From Polyangiaceae bacterium (GTDB lineage Bacteria; Myxococcota_A; Polyangia; Polyangiales; Polyangiaceae), in assembly GCA_022842465.1 (NCBI GenBank), contig JALHPN010000044.1, forward strand, positions 1 to 46,176: 46,176 nucleotides of DNA, read 5' to 3'. Shown in pieces: positions 1-8,133 of this stretch. Both the position numbers and the translations under genes were made by a program. How positions within the stretch are numbered: position 1 is the first letter of the stretch; each line of letters starts with the position of its first letter. The notes beneath the pieces were generated by a model. The model was given only the letters and a program-made list of their open reading frames with translations. It was not told the origin of the DNA and did no database searches.

Positions 1-62
1 CCGGGGCGCCCCGCCCCGCGCCGGGCGGCGGGCCGCGGGGGGGGGGGGGGGGCCCGGCCGCC
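1..62. other. G/C homopolymer-rich window edge
   Basis: The first ~60 bases consist almost only of G and C and include a run of 16 G at 37-52. In the frame of the kinase-like gene this would read as a Pro/Arg/Ala string, unlike the varied protein before it. I read it as a probable contig edge or low-quality sequence rather than reliable coding sequence. Confidence 0.55.
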
Positions 63-1904
63 GCACGCCGGCGCGCGAGCGGCGGGCTTGACCGGCGGAG
101 GCGGCGTCGCCGCGAGCGCCTTGGTCTTGGTCGCGGGCTTCTCGGCGGTCGCCGGGAGCGCGGAAGCGGCCATGGACGGGGGCGCGAGCTCGACCGCCGG
201 CGGAGCCGGGGCCGCCTTGGTCTCGGTGACCTCCAGGATCGCGGGCAACGTCTCCACCTTCGCAGCGCCCGGGAGGGTCTCCGTGGGGGCGGCGACGAGG
301 CCGGCCGACGGGGTCGAGCTCCGTGACGATGCCCGCGGCACGAGGATGCCGACGACGATCCCTACGGCGAGACACGCCGCTGCCGTCATCGCGCCCGACA
401 TCCGCCAGCTCCGCGCCGGCGCAGCCTTCGCGACGGCCGCCTTCGGCTCGGAGGACGCGGCCTTGGTCGCCGCGATCTTCGCGTCGGACCTCACGTCGTG
501 GGCGCGGGCCTTCGCGAGCGCGGGCTCGGACCGCCGTGCCTCCGTCACCGCGGACGCGGTCGACGGCGGCGGGATGGTGATCGCGACCGGCGGCGCCGAG
601 CGATGCTGCGCGGCATCGTCGTCGTCCGCCGGTGCAGCGGCGGCGGCGGGGACCGTCGCGGACGAGGCGGCGCCGACGTCACGAACGGACGGACCGACCT
701 CGACGTCGATCGAGAGCTCGCTCTCGGCAGGCTTGGCGACCTCGCGGAGGCGCTCGAGCTCGAGGGCTTTGTACCCTCCGGTCTCGCCGCCGATCTCCGC
801 GGTGACCAAGTCGGCGCTGCCGGGGAGCGACGCGAAGGGCTCCGCCGGAGTCTCGAGGTCGAAGCCGTCACGCCGCGTGGCGACGGGCAGCTGGCGCACG
901 GTCGGGAGCGCCGCAGGCGGCAAGCTTCCGGCGGGCATCTGCGCGGTCTTCGCGAGGTCGGTGGAAGGCTTGGACGGCGCGGGCTTCGCGGCGCGAGCGA
1001 CGATGCGAGCGAGCGACTCCGCCGGCTTGGTCGCGTAGGCGAGGAGCCCATCCGCCACCTCGCGGATCCCGGCGGGTCGCGCGGCGGGATTCTTGGCGAG
1101 GCACGCATCGACGAGATCGGCGAGCGCGTCGGGCACGCCTGCGAGCGAGGCCTGGTCCTCGCTCTTCACCTCGACGGCGAGGACCGACGGACTGTCGGCC
1201 ATGAAGGGCGGCGCGCCGGCGAGCATCGTGTAGAGGACGACGCCGACGCCCCAGACGTCGGACGCCGCCGTCGCAGGCGCGCTGCGGTCGGCGAGCAGCT
1301 CGGGCGCACGAACGACGAACGGGCCGAGCCGGCTCGCGTCGAGAGGGAGCGAAGCGAGCGCGCGGTCGGTGCCGAGACCGAGGAGCTTCACGTTCGCGGG
1401 GCCCTCCTCGTTCCATGCAAGATGCACCGAGTGAGTGCCGAGCTCTCCGTGCCGCACGTCGAGCGCGTGCGCCTCGAGGAGCGCGTCGCAGACGTCGAGC
1501 GCGATGTCGACGGCCTGCTGGCTGTCGATCGCGTGGCCGCCCTCGAGGAGCGACGCGAGCGTCTGCTCGGGCAGCTTCTCCTGGACGACGAAGGGGTGGC
1601 CGGCGGAGGTCACGCCGACGTGCAGCACGCGCGCGACGTGCGAGCTCGTCAGCGCCACGCACTTGCGCGCCTCGGCGAGGAAGCGGAGACGGACGGCGTC
1701 GTTCACGTCGAGCCCCGCGAGGACGAAGACGTCCACCTTCGCGTTCTTGGCGGCCGTCTCGGCGGCGAGGTGCACGAGCGAGCGATCCGCGCTCACGAGG
1801 GACTCGAGTCGATAGCGCCCTCCGATCACGTCCCCCGCGTGGAGCGGGAGGCCGGGGAGGAGCTGGGCTCGAGCGTGCGTTCCGGGCGAGGCCGAGAGCA
1901 TCAT
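1..1904 (-). CDS. transmembrane protein pseudokinase (partial, C-terminus cut by window edge)
   Basis: The open frame runs from ATG at 1904 (a second ATG follows at 1901) to the window edge, about 634 codons. Residues ~25-290 follow a Hanks-type Ser/Thr kinase fold: GGRYRLESL at the start, RAPELL (~199-204) in the APE position and SDVWGVGVVLY (~215-225) for helix F. The catalytic residues are missing. The glycine loop has no GxGxxG, the VAIK lysine position reads VDVFV, HRD is replaced by HGE (~152-154) and DFG by GLG (~176-178). A long Ala/Pro/Glu-rich linker leads to one membrane segment (~500-521) and a Pro/Ala/Lys-rich tail presumably outside the cytoplasm. It is probably a non-catalytic signalling or scaffold protein. 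The gene stands alone and diverges from the gene at 2174. The fold assignment is confident; loss of catalysis is inferred from the motifs. Confidence 0.85.
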   Translation of the reverse strand, partial: MMLSASPGTHARAQLLPGLPLHAGDVIGGRYRLESLVSADRSLVHLAAETAAKNAKVDVFVLAGLDVNDAVRLRFLAEARKCVALTSSHVARVLHVGVTSAGHPFVVQEKLPEQTLASLLEGGHAIDSQQAVDIALDVCDALLEAHALDVRHGELGTHSVHLAWNEEGPANVKLLGLGTDRALASLPLDASRLGPFVVRAPELLADRSAPATAASDVWGVGVVLYTMLAGAPPFMADSPSVLAVEVKSEDQASLAGVPDALADLVDACLAKNPAARPAGIREVADGLLAYATKPAESLARIVARAAKPAPSKPSTDLAKTAQMPAGSLPPAALPTVRQLPVATRRDGFDLETPAEPFASLPGSADLVTAEIGGETGGYKALELERLREVAKPAESELSIDVEVGPSVRDVGAASSATVPAAAAAPADDDDAAQHRSAPPVAITIPPPSTASAVTEARRSEPALAKARAHDVRSDAKIAATKAASSEPKAAVAKAAPARSWRMSGAMTAAACLAVGIVVGILVPRASSRSSTPSAGLVAAPTETLPGAAKVETLPAILEVTETKAAPAPPAVELAPPSMAASALPATAEKPATKTKALAATPPPPVKPAARAPACGGRAPPPPPRPAARRGAGRP

Positions 1905-2173
1905 GAGTGTAGGTCGTGGTAGCACCTGTAGGCAAGCGTGGTAGCGACCGCAGGACGATTTCGCGCAAGTCCGCGAGCTTCCCCGCGATTGCGGGCTCGA
2001 GTACGCAGGCTGATCGAGGTCCGCAGGAGGCACGCGCGATCGGTCGGATCACGATCGGGATCGCAGGGTAGCGCTCCAGTGAAATCGGAAGTTTCCGCTG
2101 CAGTCCCGGAACGTTCGCCGACCATTGGCGCGGCTCGCCGGACTGGTGAAGACTCTGGCTGGGAGGCAGGAAA

Positions 2174-3097
2174 ATGCGGCACTTCGCTCTCTTCGGTGCG
2201 GTCGCGCTCGCGGTCGCCGCCGGGATCGCTTGCACGACGTCCGCGACCACCGACGCGACCGCGGACGGCAACGACGGGGGCACCACGACGCAGCCGCCGG
2301 GCACGTCGAGCGGCAACGGAGGCGTGGAGGCGCCGGCCGGGACGGGCGGCAACACGGGCCTCCCATGCGACGTCCAGGCGGTCCTCGAGAACCGGTGCAT
2401 CACGTGCCACACGGGCGCGGACCCGGGCGTGCCGCGCCTCCTCACGTACTCGGACCTCGTCGCGACGTCGAACGTCGACCCGACGAAGTCGCTCGCGCTC
2501 GTCTCGCTCGAGCGCATGAAGAGCGCGACGGTCCCCATGCCGCCGAAGCCGGCCGAGCCGGCGGACCTCGACGAGATCGCCGTCTTCGAGGAGTGGATCG
2601 CCGCCGGCACGCAGAAGGGTGCAGCTTGCACGGAACCACCGAACCTCGACGGCGGCCTGCCCACCGTCGACGGCGGCGCCGGCGACGGCGGCTGCACGAG
2701 CAACACCTTCTGGACGCAAGGCAACGAGGGCGACCCGCTGATGAATCCAGGCCAGGTCTGCCAGGGTTGCCACCAGGTCTCGGGAGGTCCGGCCTTCAGC
2801 GCCGCAGGAACGGTCTATCCGACCCTGAAGGAGCCGAACAACTGCAACGGCGTGGACGGCGAGCGCACGAACCTCACCGTGATCATCACGGACGCGCAGA
2901 ACCGTCAGATCCGGATCCCGGTCAACGAGGCCGGCAACTTCTTCACGCGCGCGCGGATCCGCGCTCCGTACCGGGCGCGCGTCACCGACGGCGTGACGAC
3001 GCGGACCATGATGACGGCGCAGACGGCCGGCGACTGCAATCGGTGTCACTCGTCCGTCGGCATCAACGGCGCGCCGGGGCGCATCGTCGCGCCCTGA
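2174..3097 (+). CDS. lipoprotein with three CxxCH heme-c motifs
   Basis: 307 aa. The N-terminus is a lipoprotein signal ending in AAGIAC (lipid Cys20), followed by a Thr/Gly-rich tether, so the mature protein is membrane-anchored outside the cytoplasm. Three c-type heme attachment motifs are visible: CITCH at ~75, CQGCH at ~196 and CNRCH at ~288. The first is followed by a planctomycete/myxobacterial cytochrome-C-like stretch (TGADPGVPRLLTYSDL). The spacing between hemes (~120 and ~92 residues) is unlike compact multiheme cytochromes. A role in periplasmic electron transfer is inferred; no partner gene is adjacent. The start is ATG with GGAGG seven bases upstream. A weak inverted repeat (CGCCC/GGGCG, 3090-3111) spans the stop. 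Confidence 0.85.
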   Translation: MRHFALFGAVALAVAAGIACTTSATTDATADGNDGGTTTQPPGTSSGNGGVEAPAGTGGNTGLPCDVQAVLENRCITCHTGADPGVPRLLTYSDLVATSNVDPTKSLALVSLERMKSATVPMPPKPAEPADLDEIAVFEEWIAAGTQKGAACTEPPNLDGGLPTVDGGAGDGGCTSNTFWTQGNEGDPLMNPGQVCQGCHQVSGGPAFSAAGTVYPTLKEPNNCNGVDGERTNLTVIITDAQNRQIRIPVNEAGNFFTRARIRAPYRARVTDGVTTRTMMTAQTAGDCNRCHSSVGINGAPGRIVAP

Positions 3098-3267
3098 CCG
3101 GACCCCGGGCGAAGGTGCGACAATGCCCCACCAGCCCCGCCACCGCGTCGCCTGATCGGGCGAGGAGACGTCGCGCGAGTTGTCAGCGGCCCAAGGCCTT
3201 GTAATGTGCGCCCCGCGCGGGCCGGCATCCCTCCGGGGAGGCCCACTCGCGAAGAGGAGGGTCTGCC

Positions 3268-4134
3268 GTGTCCATCGTCACCGAGCTTCGTTCGCTTCCG
3301 CTGTTCCAAGGCATCCCGGAGGCGCGCCTCGAGCAGCTCGTCGCCGTCTTCCGGCCGGTGACGAAGAAGGCCGGCACCGTCCTCTTCGAGCCGGGCGAGA
3401 CCGCGACGCACTTCGAGATGCTCGTGAAGGGCGAAGTCACCCTCGAGGAAGAGGGCGCCCTCAGCCTCACGCTCCGACCCTCCTCGCCGCTCGGCGAGCT
3501 CGGCGCCCTCACCAACATCCCGCGCCAGGCGCGTGCCATCGCGGCGACGGACGTGGAGCTCCTCGCCGTCCCCGTCGCCGATCTGCACGGCTTCTTCGAC
3601 GACAACGCCGACATCGGCCTCGTCTTCACGAAGAACCTCCTCGCGATGGTCAGCGAGAAGGTCCGCCGCGACCGCCGGCTCCTCGCGTCGATGAAGCACA
3701 ACATCATCCGCACGCAGAAGGCGATGAAGCAGATGCGCGAGACGCTCCTCGAGAGCCCGGAGACGGAGATCTCGAAGCCGCTCTTCGAAACGCTCGACAA
3801 CTTGATCCAGAACAACCGGCGCGGGAACTACCGCGTGTCGCCGACCGCGTCGTACCCCGCGACGGTCCGCCTCGACGACGGCCGCACGGCGCGCGTCCTC
3901 GAGGTGAGCGAGGGGTACCTCAAGGTGGAGGGCGCGGCGAAGGACCTGACCTCCGACCCCTCCTACTGGGCCGGCGTCCTCCAGCTGCCGACGGGTGAGG
4001 TGCTCGTGAGCGGCTCCGTCGTCCGCGAAGGCGAGGGCGGCGTCGTCATGAAGCTCGACGGGATGGTCGACGAGTTCAAGGCGAAGCTCGACGCGTTCAC
4101 GACGCAGCTGCAGCTCCTCGACTACGTCGTCTGA
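3268..4134 (+). CDS. cyclic-nucleotide-binding domain protein with C-terminal PilZ-like domain
   Basis: 288 aa, no signal peptide, cytoplasmic. Residues ~8-120 form a CRP-type cyclic-nucleotide-binding domain. The phosphate-binding-cassette region reads LGELGALTNIPRQARA (~75-90), close to the FGExALL...PRxA consensus. A helical stretch (~120-180) connects to a C-terminal beta-rich region starting with an Arg pair and RGNYRVSP (~184-192), then LDDGRTARVLEVSEG. This resembles a PilZ domain, though the D/NxSxxG motif is imperfect (EVSEG). There is no HTH, so it is not a CRP-type transcription factor. It could integrate cNMP and c-di-GMP signals; c-di-GMP binding is uncertain. The GTG start is chosen because GAAGAGGAGGG lies 7 nt upstream. 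Confidence 0.8.
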   Translation: MSIVTELRSLPLFQGIPEARLEQLVAVFRPVTKKAGTVLFEPGETATHFEMLVKGEVTLEEEGALSLTLRPSSPLGELGALTNIPRQARAIAATDVELLAVPVADLHGFFDDNADIGLVFTKNLLAMVSEKVRRDRRLLASMKHNIIRTQKAMKQMRETLLESPETEISKPLFETLDNLIQNNRRGNYRVSPTASYPATVRLDDGRTARVLEVSEGYLKVEGAAKDLTSDPSYWAGVLQLPTGEVLVSGSVVREGEGGVVMKLDGMVDEFKAKLDAFTTQLQLLDYVV

Positions 4135-4140
4135 CGCGGC

Positions 4141-4154
4141 GGCGCGATCGCGCC
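4141..4154 (+). terminator. terminator-like 14-nt perfect palindrome
   Basis: GGCGCGATCGCGCC begins 6 nt after the stop of the cNMP/PilZ-like gene. It is a perfect palindrome able to fold as a GC hairpin. No T-tract follows, so it is not a classical intrinsic terminator. Confidence 0.35.
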
Positions 4155-4259
4155 TGATCGCGCGGCCCGCCCTGGCACAACGAGGCATGTGCCACCAGAC
4201 GGAGAGAGACGAGATCCCGCGACCTTTCGTGCGGCACGCTCTCTGCTGTTGGGTCGATC

Positions 4260-7200
4260 ATGGCCCTCCGGAACGTCTCTTCCCTCTCTTGGATCCCGGT
4301 CTTCGCCGCGATCGGAGCCGCCGTCGCGTGCGGCTCCGGCGGTGAAGGCTCCCTGAACCCCGACGGCGCCTTCGAGGAGGTCGACAACGGCTTCGAGTCG
4401 GACGACCCGACCGGGCAGGACTCGGCGAGCCGCGGCGGCGCCATGGCCGACAGCGCCGCGGGCAGCAGCAGCGGCGGAGCGCCGGCCCCCGAGGCGAACG
4501 AGGGGAGCAGCAAGGACGCCGCCCGTGCGGTCGAGGAAGCCGACATCCTCAAGGTCGACGGCACCCGCCTCTACGCCCTCTCCCGATACGGCGGCCTCGC
4601 GATCGTCGACATCTCGAACCCCGACCAGCTGAAGCTCCTCGGCCGCAAGCGCACCGAGGGCATGCCCTTCGAGATGTACGTCCGGAACGGCCGCGCGTAC
4701 GTGATGATGAACGAGTACGGCAAGTGGGTGAAGAGCGAGGGCTCTTCCTGGTACGGCCGCTGGGTCCAGACGAGCGAGATGTTCGCGTTCGACGTCTCGA
4801 ACCCGTCAGCGATCACGGAGCTCTCCCACTACGACGTGCCGGGCTCGATCTCGGACTCGCGCGCCGTCGGCGACGTCGTCTACCTCGTCACGAACGAGGA
4901 CGGGTACTGCTGGGGCTGCCAGACGAACCCCGGCACCATCGTCACCTCCTTCAACGTCGCGAGCGGCGCCTTCACGAAGGTCGATCAGCTCGACTACCGC
5001 GCCGCCGACAACACGTACACGGGCTGGAAGCGCAGCGTCACCGCCACGAACCAGCGCCTCTACATCGCTGGCCCGGAGTGGAGTTACAAGCCCGGCCAGG
5101 AGAACGCGTCGTCGGTCATCCAGGTCGTCGACATCACCAACCCGACCGGCCTCCTCGTCAAGGGCGCGAACGTCCCCGTCGCCGGCCAGATCAACAGCCG
5201 CTGGCAGATGGACGAGCACGAGAACGTCCTCCGCGTCGTCAGCCAGTACGGTGACGGCTGGCGCGGCCCGGACGGCACGATCAACCCGCGCGTCCAGACG
5301 TTCCAGATCGCGAGCTCGCAGTCGATCGCAAAGATCGGCGAGACGCAGCTGATCCTCACGAAGCCCGAGACCCTCCGTAGCGTCCGCTTCGACGGGACCC
5401 GCGCCTACGCCATCACGGCGGAGCGGACGGACCCCCTCTTCACCATCGACCTCTCGATCCCCGCCCAGCCCAAGCAGGCTGCCGCGCTCGAGATCCCCGG
5501 CTGGATCTTCCACATGGAGCCGCGAGGCGATCGCCTCGTCGGCTTCGGCTACGACGCGCCCCAGTCGGACGGGACGCCCCTCGCCGTCACGCTCTTCGAC
5601 GTCTCGGACCTCTCGAACCCGAAGGAGCTGAAGCGCGTCGCGTTCGGCAAGGGCTGGAGTCAGCTCGCCGAGGACCAGGACCGCATCCACAAGTCGGTCA
5701 AGGTGCTGGACGACAAGGGCCTCGTGCTCGTCCCGTTCGCCAGCTCGGGCCGCTGGTCGAACGAAGGCTGCGACCGCGGACAGAGCGGCATCCAGCTGAT
5801 CGACTTCTCCCGCGACGACCTCGCGCTCCGCGGTGTCGCCCCGCAGTGGGGCATGCCCCGCCGCGCGTTCCTCGCGAACGATCGCTTGCTCGCCGTCTCG
5901 GATCGCAACGTGACGAGCTTCGACGTCACCTCGCGCGACGCGCCGGTGAAGAAGAGCGAGCTCGACATGTCGAACCCCGCCTATCGCATGGTGGAGCTGC
6001 CGAACCACGTCGCGAGCATCACGAACGACTGGTGGACGAACGAGGTGATGCTGTCGGTCACGCCGAAGGCGAACGCCGACGACGCCGACGTCGCGGGCAA
6101 GATCTCCCTCGCGCCGCTCGTCGACCCGGACCCGTCCCTCTGCGCGTCCTCGTCGCGCGCGAGCAGCTGGACGGCCTGGTACCAGGCGCGGCTCTTCGCC
6201 GTCGGCAACACCGTCACCGTCGTGGTCCCGCGCTACACGTACAGTCACGACCCCGGCGGGGACGGCTCGAGCTCCCGCAGCGGCAAGGTCATCGTCGCGA
6301 CGATCGACGTGTCGAACGCGGCGCAGCCGAAGATCCTCGCCAAGACGCACATCGCCCTCACCGATCGCTCGTCGAACGGCGGCTACTACGGGTACTGGGG
6401 CGACGGCTTCTGGGACGGCTGGGGCTTCTGGTCGTACTACGGCGGCCACAGCGCGAGCCTCGTCCCGTCCGGGCAGGGCGCGGTGCTCGTCGGCTCGAAG
6501 CTCGCGTACCTCGAGGTCGACAACGAGCCGTACGAGGTCCCGTCGATCCACGGCGGTCGACGATGGAAGACGCGCATCCACCGGAAGCTCCACGTCGTCG
6601 ACCTCGCGAACCCGTCCGCGCCGAACGTGCTGCCGGCGATCGCGCTCCCGCAGAGCCTCGGGATCTCGCCCCTCCACGTCTGGAACGGGCACGTGCTCAC
6701 CTCGCGCTGGGTTCAGTCGACGAAGAACCCCGACAAGGTCCGCTTCTTCCTCGACCGCATCGACCTCTCGGGGGCGGCGCCGACGCCGAAGGCTTCGATC
6801 AACACGCCGGGCTCGCTCCTCCTCGCCGACGAGGCCTCGCAGCGCTTCGTCACGACCGACTACCACGCGACGCGCGCCGCGGCGTCCAGCTGGGAGAGCT
6901 GCCAGAGCCAGCTCGGATACCGCGCCTGGTTCGACTACGAGTCGAAGAGCTGCATCAGCGTCGCGCGCGACTTCAAGCTGTCCGACGTCGCCGGCACGCG
7001 CGTCACGCTACGCCAGACGTGGGCACCGCCGTCGCAGAACATCTCGGGCGTGCAGATCGCGGACGACCGCATCTACGTGACACGCTACGCGCGCTACGAC
7101 TACCGCTCGCAGGGACCGGTCGGCCCCGGCGGAACCTACCCGGAGCCCACGCTCCTCGAGGACGGCGGCCTCTGGGCCATCGGCGGCATCCGCTCGGGAC

Positions 7201-7439
7201 AGCTCGGGATCGTCAGCCAGCTCACGGGCGACGCGAAGTGGCCGCTCGCGGCGTACGGGACGAAGGTGGCGGTCTACAACGAAGGCGGCCTCGCCATCTA
7301 CGACACGACCTCGCCGACGCCGACGCTCGTGAAGGAGCAGAACCTCCGCGGCTACGGCTACAGCTCGCACGTCCTCATGTCGGGCGACCGGGCCATCTGC
7401 TCGCTCGGCGAGTGGGGTCTCCAGACCGTGAAGTACTGA
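4260..7439 (+). CDS. large lipoprotein with C-terminal beta-propeller domain (COG4880 type)
   Basis: 1059 aa. The N-terminus is a lipoprotein signal ending in GAAVAC (Cys24), followed by a Gly/Ser/Asp-rich tether. From ~90 on, the sequence EEADILKVDGTRLYAL, then GLAIVDISNP, and repeated VVDITNP, IDVSNAAQP and VDLANPSAP strands match secreted beta-propeller proteins (Beta_propel family), in which blades carry xVDISxPxxP. The family is poorly understood; it is extracellular and possibly protease- or ligand-binding. An aromatic/Gly-rich insertion with many Tyr and Trp lies at ~707-733. The ATG start has no strong Shine-Dalgarno, but it places the lipobox correctly. Monocistronic by spacing (125 nt upstream, 288 nt downstream). 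Confidence 0.85.
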   Translation: MALRNVSSLSWIPVFAAIGAAVACGSGGEGSLNPDGAFEEVDNGFESDDPTGQDSASRGGAMADSAAGSSSGGAPAPEANEGSSKDAARAVEEADILKVDGTRLYALSRYGGLAIVDISNPDQLKLLGRKRTEGMPFEMYVRNGRAYVMMNEYGKWVKSEGSSWYGRWVQTSEMFAFDVSNPSAITELSHYDVPGSISDSRAVGDVVYLVTNEDGYCWGCQTNPGTIVTSFNVASGAFTKVDQLDYRAADNTYTGWKRSVTATNQRLYIAGPEWSYKPGQENASSVIQVVDITNPTGLLVKGANVPVAGQINSRWQMDEHENVLRVVSQYGDGWRGPDGTINPRVQTFQIASSQSIAKIGETQLILTKPETLRSVRFDGTRAYAITAERTDPLFTIDLSIPAQPKQAAALEIPGWIFHMEPRGDRLVGFGYDAPQSDGTPLAVTLFDVSDLSNPKELKRVAFGKGWSQLAEDQDRIHKSVKVLDDKGLVLVPFASSGRWSNEGCDRGQSGIQLIDFSRDDLALRGVAPQWGMPRRAFLANDRLLAVSDRNVTSFDVTSRDAPVKKSELDMSNPAYRMVELPNHVASITNDWWTNEVMLSVTPKANADDADVAGKISLAPLVDPDPSLCASSSRASSWTAWYQARLFAVGNTVTVVVPRYTYSHDPGGDGSSSRSGKVIVATIDVSNAAQPKILAKTHIALTDRSSNGGYYGYWGDGFWDGWGFWSYYGGHSASLVPSGQGAVLVGSKLAYLEVDNEPYEVPSIHGGRRWKTRIHRKLHVVDLANPSAPNVLPAIALPQSLGISPLHVWNGHVLTSRWVQSTKNPDKVRFFLDRIDLSGAAPTPKASINTPGSLLLADEASQRFVTTDYHATRAAASSWESCQSQLGYRAWFDYESKSCISVARDFKLSDVAGTRVTLRQTWAPPSQNISGVQIADDRIYVTRYARYDYRSQGPVGPGGTYPEPTLLEDGGLWAIGGIRSGQLGIVSQLTGDAKWPLAAYGTKVAVYNEGGLAIYDTTSPTPTLVKEQNLRGYGYSSHVLMSGDRAICSLGEWGLQTVKY

Positions 7440-7450
7440 GCGACCGGGGG

Positions 7451-7471
7451 GGGATGCCCCGGGGGCATCCC
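7451..7471 (+). terminator. hairpin downstream of the beta-propeller lipoprotein gene
   Basis: A 9-bp perfect stem GGGATGCCC/GGGCATCCC with loop CGG starts 12 nt after the stop at 7439. It is enclosed by a weaker outer pairing (CGACCG 7441-7446 with CGGTCG 7480-7485). A second hairpin, GCCGAC/GTCGGC, follows at 7486-7500. There is no T-tract. The rest of the 288-base gap (7440-7727) shows no gene. Confidence 0.55.
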
Positions 7472-7727
7472 AGGGCTGTCGGTCGGCCGACGTCGTCGGC
7501 GGGCTGACACGCCCCTCCGGCGACCTCCTCGCAGCGGAGTCGCGGCCCCGAACTTCTTGCGTAGCGGGTCGCGACGAAGCACCGAGAAGCCCCGTTCGCG
7601 GCCGCGAGCGCGGCCTCTCGCAAGTGTCCGAAGGACAAGGACGACGGCTCGGGGAAGGTTCCTCCTCCCTGGGCCGTTGTCGTGTCGCGCCGCGGTGGCG
7701 CCTCGCTTGCATCTTCGGAGCTTCGTC

Positions 7728-8090
7728 ATGTCCCCGCTCAGCACCCGCACTCCCACCTCGTCCTCCTCGCCCCGCGCCGATCGGCGCAGCCGCCCGAGGA
7801 AGCGGATCGCGACCTCCGCGACGCTCATCGCGGTCGGCCGCGCGATCGACGCCGTCGCCGTCGACGTCTCGATCGGCGGCGCGAAGGTGGTGACGCCGGC
7901 GCCGCTCGCGGTGGGCTCCCAAGTGTCCGTCGTCGTCATCGTCGAGGGCGAGATCGTCGACGCCGTCGCGACCGTGATCTGGTCGGCGCCGCACGGCGGA
8001 ACCCACCACGCGGCCGGACTCGCGTTCGAGCAGATCGAGCACGAGGCACGTGTGCACCTTGCACGTTTCTGCGGGGTCGCCGCATCCTGA
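7728..8090 (+). CDS. PilZ domain protein
   Basis: 120 aa, cytoplasmic. The two c-di-GMP-binding motifs of PilZ are present: an Arg-rich RRSRPRKR (~19-26; RxxxR type) and DVSIGG (~46-51; D/NxSxxG). The rest is a beta-barrel pattern ending in GLAFEQIEHEARVHLARF. Size is that of a single PilZ domain with a short Ser/Thr/Pro-rich N-tail. ATG at 7728 is chosen because GGAG lies 7 nt upstream; a longer frame from 7557 has no support. It is followed 43 nt later by the PhnD-like gene, so the two may be co-transcribed. It is a probable c-di-GMP effector; its target is unknown. Confidence 0.85.
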   Translation: MSPLSTRTPTSSSSPRADRRSRPRKRIATSATLIAVGRAIDAVAVDVSIGGAKVVTPAPLAVGSQVSVVVIVEGEIVDAVATVIWSAPHGGTHHAAGLAFEQIEHEARVHLARFCGVAAS

Positions 8091-8133
8091 CGGGGCTGGC
8101 GCTTCCGCCCTGGGTTCGGCATCATCGCGTGCC

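Noticed and set aside
868..2724. A 618-codon minus-strand open frame through the pseudokinase region
   Set aside because: Different frame from the kinase-like fold; the product has no recognisable domain and crosses the three-heme lipoprotein gene.
4806..6866. A 686-codon minus-strand open frame
   Set aside because: It lies opposite the large beta-propeller gene, which has clear lipobox and repeats; the product is Arg/Asp-rich noise.
8050..8133. Longer N-terminus for the PhnD-like gene
   Set aside because: It would overlap the PilZ gene; the added residues have no family match and no signal peptide, and a GTG start at 8134 fits better.
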